From: CAYQDF01 sp964416175
Lineage (GTDB): Bacteria > Chloroflexota > Anaerolineae > Anaerolineales > UBA4823
Length of the DNA: 5,035 nt
Reading direction: 5' to 3'
Assembly (NCBI GenBank): GCA_964416175.1
Contig: CAYQDF010000178.1
Coordinates: forward strand, 1-5,035
Shown: positions 1-5,035 of the stretch, one piece after another
Numbering within the stretch: the stretch's first letter is position 1
How the letters are laid out: each line of letters begins with the position of its first letter
Program-made: the position numbers and the translations under genes
Notes under the pieces: model-generated
What the model was told of the DNA's origin: nothing
Databases searched by the model: none
The model's input: only the letters and a program-made list of their open reading frames with translations

Positions 1-707
1 AGCATGTGGATCATCGCGCCATAAGATATCTCTCCCGGCAGGCTGGCAGCCGGGAGCCGCGTCAGGTAGAAATAAGCAGCCAGCAGCGCAGCTGCTGTCT
101 GTGCGCAGAGTAGGAGAGCAGCCAGGGTCAGGAGGCTGCTGCCGGGCTTGATGAACGCCCACACAAGCCCCAGCTGCGCCAGGACCTGGAGGAGGTTGAG
201 CCACATGAAAGAATCCATCCGTTCGTACCCACGCAGCGCAGCGCTGAAGACAGTGTAGAAAGCCATCGGGATCAGCGCCAGGCTAAAAACCTGAAGCCCG
301 AGTACGCCGTCCCGGCTCTGGTTCGGGAGCACCGATCCAACAACGAAGACAAGGGTGATGAAAAAGACCGAGAGAATCAGCTGGAGAATCAGGGCGGTTG
401 GGATCAGGCTCACATCCCGCGCTGCAGCGACCGCGCGCAGGATCAGCATGTCGGTGCCAAAGCTGGTGAATACGTTTCCCAAGAAAACGACCGCGGTCAT
501 AAACGCATACGCGCCAAGGCCCGCTTCCCCCTGGCGCGCTGCGATCACGAGGGAGAAGACCAGCATCAACCCCTGGCTTCCCAGCCGGGCGCATAACAGC
601 CACACGGTGTTTTTCCCCACCCTTCCCGCCGGCTCAAGCCGGTCACTCGGCAGGCGGATCAGACAGGCGACCCACTCCAATCTCGCCCGAATCCCCTTGA
701 AGATCAT
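1..707 (-). CDS. Wzx/MOP-type polysaccharide flippase, N-terminal part (3' end outside window)
   Basis: Probable inner-membrane flippase moving lipid-linked oligosaccharides or a similar polar lipid (Polysacc_synt / MOP superfamily). Reading the minus strand from the ATG at 707-705 gives an open frame of 235 codons that leaves the window at base 1; the family is usually 400-500 residues, so about half is seen. A cytoplasmic amphipathic N-terminus (about residues 1-30) precedes hydrophobic segments near 33-57, 66-83, 101-124, 136-158, 168-186 and 192-214. Family-like features are the SFGTDMLILRA stretch (82-92) after segment 2 and an ALRGYERM turn (157-164) after segment 4. The start is set by a 4-base ATGA overlap with the stop of the upstream methyltransferase, which implies translational coupling. 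Substrate is unknown. The fold family is well supported by topology and motifs; a different MOP subfamily is possible. Confidence 0.83.
   Translation of the reverse strand, partial: MIFKGIRARLEWVACLIRLPSDRLEPAGRVGKNTVWLLCARLGSQGLMLVFSLVIAARQGEAGLGAYAFMTAVVFLGNVFTSFGTDMLILRAVAAARDVSLIPTALILQLILSVFFITLVFVVGSVLPNQSRDGVLGLQVFSLALIPMAFYTVFSAALRGYERMDSFMWLNLLQVLAQLGLVWAFIKPGSSLLTLAALLLCAQTAAALLAAYFYLTRLPAASLPGEISYGAMIHM
32..56. repeat. 8-bp inverted repeat inside the flippase gene
   Basis: CTCCCGGC (32-39) and its exact reverse complement GCCGGGAG (49-56) flank a 9-base loop, which itself contains part of a GGCT/AGCC pair. It lies in coding sequence for a short loop rich in Leu, Pro and Ala in the flippase. 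It could form a hairpin in the mRNA, but in GC-rich coding DNA such repeats also arise by chance. No T-tract follows, so it is not a terminator. Confidence 0.3.
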
Positions 708-1564
708 CCCGCTGCATCCCCGGGTAAATATCGAAACGTGGCGATGAAGAAGTCTCCCCACCCATAGAATGGCGGGCGGCGGGCCAGGTGGTCGTCGAGC
801 CAGCACAGGCCGCGGTAAAGGGCTGGATGCTTCAGCGCCAGGTTCTTGCTTTCCGCAGGAGGCGCAAAGACAGACAGACCCTCAATTTCTTGAAGCTGAT
901 ATCCCGGCCGAAAGGCGGCGATCACCTGCTGCGGAGTAAAGTAGTAGATCATGAAGCGCTTCCCTTCCAGGTGGGCCAGCGTGCCGCCGCGGGATAATCG
1001 CCGGGCAGCGACTTTGAAATCCCCCGTGAACACCAGCCCCAGCTCCCACAGGCAGATCCGGGGCATCAGCACCCAGGTGACGGTCCCACCCGGCGCCACC
1101 ACCAGCGGCAGCTGCGCGATCACAGGGCGCAGGTCCGGGATGCAGTTCAATCCTCCGAGGTTGGAGAAGACCGCATCGAATGGCCCCCCGTGAACCGCCT
1201 CCAATGCCGTGAACGAGCAGTTCTGGACGACCACTCGTTCCGCCAGGCCTGATCGGTCGACTTTATCCCGCAGGCGCTGGAGCATGCCCGGAGCGATGTC
1301 TGTGGCGTGTACGTAATATCCCCTCCCGGCGAGGGCGACCGCATCGGTGCCTGTGCCCGCATTGAGCTCCAGAATGCGCGCTCCCGGCGAGAGATGACGG
1401 GACAGGTGACTGTAGACTTTCTCTCGCATGCGGGAGAGGTTCGGGTGGTCTTCCGCGAACCGGTCATACTTCTCGGCAGTGCGTGAGAAAGCTTCCGCAA
1501 TGTTTTCGAAGGGATCGCTCAAGTCAACGCCCATCTCAATACAATACGGATTTTCGCAGGACAT
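704..1564 (-). CDS. Class I SAM-dependent methyltransferase
   Basis: Soluble methyltransferase with a Rossmann fold (Methyltransf_11/25 type), 286 residues from the chosen start. An N-terminal FENIAEAFSRTAEKYDRFAE helix (19-38), typical of small-molecule methyltransferases, precedes SAM motif I, ILELNAGTGTDAVALA (64-79), where the usual acidic-x-Gly-x-Gly reads E-L-N-A-G-T-G. Motif II supplies the acidic residue D89 in HATDIAPGML, and FDAVFSNLGGLNCIPDL (129-145) is motif IV. The C-terminal part is a family-specific cap with many aromatic residues. The ATG at 1564-1562 is preferred over an ATG at 1645, whose extra 27 residues do not look like protein of this family; the ATG at 1534 (residue 11) is a credible alternative since homology begins near residue 17. 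Its stop overlaps the flippase start (ATGA), so it probably acts in the same glycan or envelope pathway. The methyl acceptor cannot be read from sequence. Confidence 0.86.
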   Translation of the reverse strand: MSCENPYCIEMGVDLSDPFENIAEAFSRTAEKYDRFAEDHPNLSRMREKVYSHLSRHLSPGARILELNAGTGTDAVALAGRGYYVHATDIAPGMLQRLRDKVDRSGLAERVVVQNCSFTALEAVHGGPFDAVFSNLGGLNCIPDLRPVIAQLPLVVAPGGTVTWVLMPRICLWELGLVFTGDFKVAARRLSRGGTLAHLEGKRFMIYYFTPQQVIAAFRPGYQLQEIEGLSVFAPPAESKNLALKHPALYRGLCWLDDHLARRPPFYGWGDFFIATFRYLPGDAAG

Positions 1565-1656
1565 CGGATTTTCCCATCTCAAACGACTTGCGGGTAGCGG
1601 ACCGGTCCACCTGGCCATTGAACATGGTGTGGCTGCCTGTTCCAAGGTACAGGGGT

Positions 1657-1794
1657 GAATCTGGACGCATGTCCGGTGTGGAATTTGGACAGATCCCTAT
1701 AATGAGCGCGTCGGCCTGACTTCTCGAGACCCCATTGATTATTTCGAATGATTCCGGAGCCTCGCAGAAGCCCAGAAGTCTGAGTTGGACATAT
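1657..1794 (+). repeat. Three degenerate direct repeats, consensus GAATYTGGACRNAT
   Basis: Copies at 1657-1670 (GAATCTGGACGCAT), 1681-1694 (GAATTTGGACAGAT) and 1781-1794 (TGAGTTGGACATAT). The first two agree at 11 of 14 bases and are 24 bp apart; the second and third share TTGGACANAT and are exactly 100 bp apart. The second copy ends just before the TATAAT at 1698 and the third ends just before the ribosome binding site of the SDR. They could be operator half-sites for a regulator of the divergent genes. No regulator gene is visible in the window, and chance is not excluded. Confidence 0.35.
1698..1703 (+). promoter_or_regulatory. Candidate -10 element (TATAAT) for the SDR operon
   Basis: A perfect TATAAT on the plus strand, rare in DNA this GC-rich. 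The base 7 downstream of the hexamer (near 1710) would be the transcription start, giving a leader of about 100 bases before the GTG at 1810. The hexamer 17 bp upstream (1675-1680, GGTGTG) is a poor -35, and TTGGAC at 1685-1690 is too close (7 bp) to serve as its -35. The promoter would therefore be weak or activator-dependent. Confidence 0.4.
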
Positions 1795-1798
1795 GAAT

Positions 1799-1804
1799 AG
1801 AGGT
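1799..1804 (+). promoter_or_regulatory. Ribosome binding site deciding the SDR GTG start
   Basis: AGAGGT ends 5 bases before the GTG at 1810-1812 and is the best Shine-Dalgarno match near this gene. The nearby ATG at 1793 is out of frame, so the GTG is the only start consistent with both this site and the TGGSRGLG motif shortly after it. Confidence 0.7.
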
Positions 1805-1809
1805 GTCCT

Positions 1810-2520
1810 GTGGAACAAAAGAAAAACCGCACTGCGCTGATCACCGGCGGGTCTCGAGGCCTGGGACTGGCTCTGGCAGGGGCGCTGGCCGGAAGAGGCT
1901 GGAGGTTGATCATCGACGGTCGCCAGGCGCAGGCGCTCGAAGATGCCCGCCGCGTCCTCGGTGCGCTGGCAGAAGCGATCGCCATCCCCGGCGACGTAAA
2001 CGACCCTCTCCACCGCGAGGCGCTGGCGGCGGCCGCCCGGCACACCGGAGGTCTGGACCTGCTCGTGAACAATGCCAGCTATCTCGGTCCCAGCCCCCAG
2101 CCGCCCCTGCTGGATTACCCGCTGGATGTCCTGGAGGCTGTTTTCCGCGCCAACGTGGTCGCCCCCCTGGGTCTGATCCAGGCGGTGAAGAACGAGCTCA
2201 AGCCGGACGCCGTGATCCTGAACATCACCAGCGATGCGGCGGTCGAACCCTATGAAGGCTGGGGAGGCTACGGCGCGAGCAAAGCCGCCCTGGAACAGCT
2301 CTCGGCTGTCCTGGCTGCGGAAAACCCCCTCTGGCGGGTCTATTGGGTCGATCCCGGGGATATGCGCACACAGATGCAGCAGGAGGCTTATCCTGGCGAA
2401 GACATCAGCGACCTCCCGCCCCCGGAGGAGTCCGTCCCGGGCATCCTGAAGCTGATCCTCGGCAGACTGCCTGGCGGGCGGTACGAGGCCCGGAACCTCC
2501 CCAGCGAGGCGATGGCGTGA
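1810..2520 (+). CDS. Classical short-chain dehydrogenase/reductase (SDR)
   Basis: NAD(P)-dependent oxidoreductase of 236 residues, a normal length for classical SDRs. The cofactor-binding TGGSRGLG is at 12-19. After the second strand the sequence reads IIDGRQ (34-39); G37-R38 suggests NADP(H) rather than NAD(H), although D36 leaves this open. GDV at 61-63 contacts adenine in the family and LVNNAS is at 85-90. The catalytic tetrad is complete: N115, S141 (NITSDAA), Y154 and K158 (YGASK). PGD (182-184) starts the cofactor-closing loop. The substrate-binding segment is short and the C-terminus (PPPEESVPGILKLI) resembles SDRs lacking the larger substrate cap. The GTG start follows AGAGG. Its TGA overlaps the start of the QueA-like gene (GTGA), so the two are probably co-translated and may act on the same substrate. 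That substrate cannot be identified here. Confidence 0.93.
   Translation: MEQKKNRTALITGGSRGLGLALAGALAGRGWRLIIDGRQAQALEDARRVLGALAEAIAIPGDVNDPLHREALAAAARHTGGLDLLVNNASYLGPSPQPPLLDYPLDVLEAVFRANVVAPLGLIQAVKNELKPDAVILNITSDAAVEPYEGWGGYGASKAALEQLSAVLAAENPLWRVYWVDPGDMRTQMQQEAYPGEDISDLPPPEESVPGILKLILGRLPGGRYEARNLPSEAMA
2506..2509 (+). promoter_or_regulatory. Ribosome binding site favouring the GTG start at 2517
   Basis: GAGG sits inside the last SDR codons, 7 bases before the GTG at 2517-2519, an ideal spacing. It supports translation of the QueA-like protein from the overlapping GTGA. The competing ATG at 2571 has only GGGAGA (2555-2560) at 10 bases, a longer than ideal spacing. Confidence 0.6.
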
Positions 2521-3680
2521 TCCACCTGCCCGACTCTCCGCCGCGGACTTTTACGGGAGATCCCCCCCGGATGATCCAGGCCGGGGATTTCGAAATCCCC
2601 CCTGAGCTGGAAGCAGGCGAACCCGCGGAAGAGCGCCTCGGAGGGAGTGGAACCCGTCTCAGCCGCGACCAGGTGCGGCTGATGGTCTCCCGTTATTTAT
2701 CCGGTTCCATCGAACACTCCTGCTTCCCGGAATTACCGGGCTACCTGGACCCTGGCGATGTGCTGGCGATCAACAACAGCCCCACCATGAAAGCTGCCCT
2801 GCCCGCCCGGCGGGCAGATGATTCACCGCTGGAAGTGCGACTTTCGACCAGACTGCCAGCTCACCTGTGGATCGTGGAGCTTCGGTATTCGAAGGACCAG
2901 GGCGGGACGACTTTCTTCGCGGCCGCAGCCGGAGAAGTCCTCCGCCTGCCTGAGGGGGGACGCGTCCACCTCCACACCCCGTATGATCCCGATCTGCGGG
3001 AGTCCTCATCGAGCCGGAGGCGAAGAGTCCGGCTGTGGCTGGCGACGCTCGAGCTGCCAATGCCCCTCGGCGAGTACCTCGATAGCCACGCCTTCCCCAT
3101 CCGTTATCCCTATGTTAACCACCCCTGGTCCATCGACCATTATCAGACGGTTTACGCTTCCACCCCCCAGGACCCGGGCGATTTCTGGGGCAGCGCCGAG
3201 ATGCCTTCCGCCGGGCGCGCCTTCACTCCCGAAACCCTCACCAGGCTGGTTGCAAAGGGGATCCAGGTCCTGCCGCTGACCCTGCACACGGGCGTGGCGA
3301 GCCTGGAGGCCGGCGAGCTGCCTCATGAAGAATACTTTTCAGTCCCCCTGGCGACAGCCGATGGGGTGAACCAGGCGCGGGTGCGGGGAAACAGAGTCGT
3401 CGCCGTCGGCACCACCACGGTGCGCGCCCTGGAGAGCGCCGCCGACGAACGGGGAGTCGTCCACCCAAACGATGGCTGGACGGGCCTGGTGATCTCACCC
3501 GAGCGCGGGCTGCGCGCCGTCGATGGGCTGCTGACCGGATTTCACGAACCTGGCGCCTCGCACATGGACATGCTGGCGGCCCTGGCTGGCTATGAGCACC
3601 TGTCTCTGGTCTACCGCGCAGCCCTCCAGCGAAGATACCTGTGGCACGAGTTCGGCGACCTGCACCTGATCCTGCCGTAA
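2517..3680 (+). CDS. Divergent QueA-family protein (SAM:tRNA ribosyltransferase-isomerase-like)
   Basis: Member of the QueA family (Queuosine_synth), whose characterised enzyme transfers and isomerises the ribosyl part of SAM onto preQ1 in tRNA to give epoxyqueuosine. The GTG start gives 387 residues; the ATG at 2571 gives 369, near E. coli QueA (about 356), and places DFEIPPEL at the usual distance from the N-terminus. QueA landmarks: DPGDVLAINNS (78-88), YQTVY (209-213), TLHTG (255-259), HEEYFSVP (270-277), GNRVVAVGTTTVRALES (291-307), LAGYE (356-360) and the C-terminal FGD (379-381). Signature loops differ: canonical APTAGLHF reads MPSAGRAF (229-236), and NFHLP.STL reads GFHEPGASH (341-349). 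From memory, these variants match a QueA-like clade common in Actinobacteria, often without queuosine genes. Its reaction is therefore uncertain and I give no symbol. It follows the SDR by a GTGA overlap, so a shared pathway is likely. Confidence 0.88.
   Translation: MIHLPDSPPRTFTGDPPRMIQAGDFEIPPELEAGEPAEERLGGSGTRLSRDQVRLMVSRYLSGSIEHSCFPELPGYLDPGDVLAINNSPTMKAALPARRADDSPLEVRLSTRLPAHLWIVELRYSKDQGGTTFFAAAAGEVLRLPEGGRVHLHTPYDPDLRESSSSRRRRVRLWLATLELPMPLGEYLDSHAFPIRYPYVNHPWSIDHYQTVYASTPQDPGDFWGSAEMPSAGRAFTPETLTRLVAKGIQVLPLTLHTGVASLEAGELPHEEYFSVPLATADGVNQARVRGNRVVAVGTTTVRALESAADERGVVHPNDGWTGLVISPERGLRAVDGLLTGFHEPGASHMDMLAALAGYEHLSLVYRAALQRRYLWHEFGDLHLILP
2577..2604 (+). repeat. Perfect 18-bp palindrome with extended stem at the 5' end of the QueA-like gene
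   Basis: GGGGATTTCGAAATCCCC at 2583-2600 is a perfect palindrome. As RNA it folds to a 7-bp stem with a UCGA loop, and CAGG (2577-2580) can pair with CCTG (2601-2604) across a 2-base CC bulge, giving an 11-bp stem. It begins a few bases after the alternative ATG at 2571 and encodes Gly-Asp-Phe-Glu-Ile-Pro, the conserved N-terminal DFxxxP region. Two smaller inverted repeats precede it: GGGAGATCCC (2555-2564) and GGATGATCC (2569-2577), the latter containing the alternative ATG. It may be a protein-binding site or a translational control hairpin, or it may be forced by codon choice. Confidence 0.6.
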
Positions 3681-3683
3681 GAT

Positions 3684-3689
3684 TATAAT
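3684..3689 (+). promoter_or_regulatory. Candidate -10 element (TATAAT) for a leaderless transcript of the membrane gene
   Basis: A perfect TATAAT lies between the QueA-like stop (3678-3680) and the GTG at 3696. The normal distance from a -10 hexamer puts transcription start at about 3696, the first base of that GTG, so translation could begin on a leaderless mRNA. No Shine-Dalgarno sequence precedes this GTG, which agrees with leaderless initiation. The -35 position (near 3661-3666, TGCACC) is a poor match, so promoter strength is doubtful. Confidence 0.45.
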
Positions 3690-3695
3690 TACCGG

Positions 3696-5035
3696 GTGAC
3701 TCCCCTCCCCATCAACCGCATCTTTCGGACCTGGTGGCCCCTGGCTGCCAGCTGGGCGCTGATGGGCGCCGAGCTGCCTGCCCTCAGCGCGATCGTCGCC
3801 CGCCTGCCTGACCCGGAGATCAACCTGGCCGCGTACGGGGGGATCGTGTTTCCAATCGCCCTGATTATAGAATCGCCGGTCATCATGCTCCTGGCGGCAT
3901 CGACGGCGCTGAGCAGGGACTGGGCTTCCTACCAGAAGGTGCGCCGGTTTATGATGGCCGCCGGCGCGTCGCTGACCGCCCTCCACATCCTGATCGCCTT
4001 CACCCCCCTGTATTATTTCGTCGTCGAGCGCATCCTGGGGTCGCCGGCTGAGATCGTCGAGCCTGGGCGGATCGGCCTGATGATCATGACTCCCTGGACC
4101 TGGTCGATCGCCTACCGGCGCTTCAACCAGGGGGTGCTGATCCGGTACGGCCACTCGAAGGCGGTCGGCGCCGGGACGGCAGTGCGCCTTTCCGCTGACC
4201 TGGCCGTCCTGCTGACAGGCTATCTCATCGGCGATATCCCGGGCATCGTCGTCGCCGCCTGCGCCGTCGCAGCCGGGGTGATCAGCGAGGCGGCGTATGC
4301 CGGGATCGTCGTCCGGCCAGTGCTGAAGATGCAGGTGAAACCGCTGCCGGCGGTGGACCCGCCGCTCACGCTGCGAGCCTTCCGAGATTTCTACATCCCG
4401 CTCGTGCTGACCTCCCTGCTGACCCTGCTCGTCCAGCCGATCGGCAGCGCGGCGCTGAGCCGCATGCCGCAGGCGCTGGCTTCGCTCGCGGTCTGGCCGG
4501 TTGTCGCCGGGTTGATCTTCATGCTGCGTTCTCTGGGAATGGCTTACAACGAAGTGGTCGTCGCGCTGCTCGACGAACCCCTCTCCACCGGCAACCTGCG
4601 CCGGTTCACCGGCCTGCTGGCTGGCGCGACGACCCTGCTCCAGCTGGCGATCACCGCGACCCCGCTTGCCGGACTCTGGTTCGAGGGGATCTCGGGCCTG
4701 GAACCAGGACTGGCATCCCTGGCTGCTGCGGGAATGTGGATCGCCCTGCCGATGCCCGCTTTGAGCGCCGCCCAAAGCTGGTACCAGGGGTTGATCCTGC
4801 ACAACCGCCGGACGAGAGGCATCACGGAAGCGGTGATCGTCTTTCTCCTGACATGCATCGCGGTCTTGTTCATCGGCGTCGCATGGGGAGGCGCGACCGG
4901 ATTGTTCGTCGGCCTGGCGGCATTCGTAAGCGCAATGCTCCTGCAAACGGCCTGGCTATGGCACCGCAGCCGCCCGGCAGAACGGGCGGCCAAAGAGCGT
5001 GACCGGGCTGGAAGAGTGCCTGCGGAGGGATTGGC
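3696..5035 (+). CDS. ANKH/MATE-like polytopic membrane protein, probable exporter (3' end outside window)
   Basis: An open frame of 446 codons runs past the window end with about 12 hydrophobic segments (near 13-36, 46-70, 85-110, 125-145, 160-179, 182-205, 232-252, 262-282, 303-328, 338-356, 376-397, 400-422), arranged as two halves of six around a hydrophilic linker (207-231), the MATE/MOP plan. A paired Pro-rich motif in segments 2 and 4, IESPVIMLL (58-66) and MTPWTWSIAYRRFNQG (131-146), and a long segment 3 (LHILIAFTPLYYFVV) recall bacterial relatives of the progressive ankylosis protein ANKH; this is from memory of the family layout, and a divergent MATE transporter is the alternative. 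A charged tail after residue 423 suggests the true end is near. The start is GTG at 3696 because the next ATG (3762) would cut into segment 1. It lies 15 bases after the QueA-like gene and may be co-transcribed or have its own promoter. The substrate is unknown. Confidence 0.82.
   Translation, partial: MTPLPINRIFRTWWPLAASWALMGAELPALSAIVARLPDPEINLAAYGGIVFPIALIIESPVIMLLAASTALSRDWASYQKVRRFMMAAGASLTALHILIAFTPLYYFVVERILGSPAEIVEPGRIGLMIMTPWTWSIAYRRFNQGVLIRYGHSKAVGAGTAVRLSADLAVLLTGYLIGDIPGIVVAACAVAAGVISEAAYAGIVVRPVLKMQVKPLPAVDPPLTLRAFRDFYIPLVLTSLLTLLVQPIGSAALSRMPQALASLAVWPVVAGLIFMLRSLGMAYNEVVVALLDEPLSTGNLRRFTGLLAGATTLLQLAITATPLAGLWFEGISGLEPGLASLAAAGMWIALPMPALSAAQSWYQGLILHNRRTRGITEAVIVFLLTCIAVLFIGVAWGGATGLFVGLAAFVSAMLLQTAWLWHRSRPAERAAKERDRAGRVPAEGL

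Larger units (their letters stand above)
1565..1809. promoter_or_regulatory. Divergent intergenic region with probable promoters
   Basis: This stretch separates two divergently transcribed groups and must carry the promoter for the SDR on the plus strand and probably that of the methyltransferase on the minus strand. On the plus strand it contains a perfect TATAAT (1698-1703) and three copies of a TGGAC-centred repeat. On the minus strand I see only weak -10-like words (for example AATAAT near 1745-1740) without a good -35. Frames open across it on the minus strand have no family features and appear to be chance frames. It is less GC-rich than its flanks, as expected for a regulatory region. 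Confidence 0.6.

Noticed and set aside
355..747. Plus-strand open frame opposite the flippase
   Set aside because: Basic, Ser/Arg-rich product without domain features; the minus strand here encodes a coherent membrane protein coupled to the methyltransferase.
1663..1674. GGAC-GCAT-GTCC inverted repeat in the spacer
   Set aside because: Arms of only 4 bp; not distinguishable from chance on its own.
1787..1808. GGACA / TGTCC inverted pair around the SDR ribosome binding site
   Set aside because: Five-bp arms with a 12-base loop would form a weak hairpin; too short to claim a riboswitch or attenuator.
1536..2072. Minus-strand frames overlapping the SDR start and intergenic region
   Set aside because: They run antisense to the SDR cofactor-binding region and then through intergenic DNA, with no recognisable motif.
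1803..2255. Plus-strand frame overlapping the SDR in another register
   Set aside because: Arg/Pro/Gly-rich shadow of the SDR; the SDR frame has all family motifs.
2343..2516. Upstream extension of the QueA-like frame inside the SDR gene
   Set aside because: The frame is open by chance over the SDR 3' half; the added residues have no QueA homology and would overlap the SDR by about 170 bases, while a GTG with GAGG lies at the SDR stop.
3681..3695. Possible terminator after the QueA-like gene
   Set aside because: The gap is only 15 bases, with no stem-loop or T-tract.
3495..4946. Long minus-strand open frame (about 483 codons) opposite the QueA-like 3' end and the membrane gene
   Set aside because: Its product is a Gln/Asp/Arg-rich, low-complexity sequence with no family features, typical of the antisense of a GC-rich gene. 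It overlaps two genes with clear motifs and coherent membrane topology on the plus strand.

Overview
The window comes from a GC-rich bacterium with ordinary Shine-Dalgarno sites and frequent GTG starts. The protein types (a divergent QueA relative, an SDR, an ANKH/MATE-type membrane protein, a methyltransferase with an 'ELNAGTG' motif) would fit Chloroflexota (Anaerolineae-like) or another high-GC lineage. That assignment is a low-confidence inference, because no marker gene is present. I see no RNA gene, insertion sequence, CRISPR array or phage gene.

The layout is two divergent gene groups separated by about 245 bp. Leftward (minus strand): a class I SAM-dependent methyltransferase (1564 to 704) is followed, with a 4-base ATGA overlap, by the N-terminal 235 residues of a Wzx/MOP-type polysaccharide flippase that leaves the window at base 1. 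This pair looks like part of a glycan or cell-envelope locus.

Rightward (plus strand): a classical short-chain dehydrogenase/reductase (1810-2520, GTG start) overlaps by 4 bases (GTGA) a divergent member of the QueA family (2517-3680). Fifteen bases later comes a 12-segment membrane protein resembling the ANKH branch of MATE/MOP exporters (3696 to beyond 5035). The intergenic region (1565-1809) holds a perfect TATAAT hexamer and three copies of a TGGAC-centred repeat.

The most interesting object is the QueA-like gene. It keeps the QueA fold landmarks (DF..P start, YQTVY, GTT.VR.LES), but signature loops are rewritten (canonical APTAGLHF reads MPSAGRAF, NFHLP.STL reads GFHEPGASH), and no other queuosine gene is visible. 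It is tightly coupled to an oxidoreductase, which suggests a reaction other than, or modified from, epoxyqueuosine formation. A perfect 18-bp palindrome lies at its 5' end beside an alternative ATG. A TATAAT placed exactly so that transcription could begin on the GTG of the membrane protein suggests a leaderless internal transcript.
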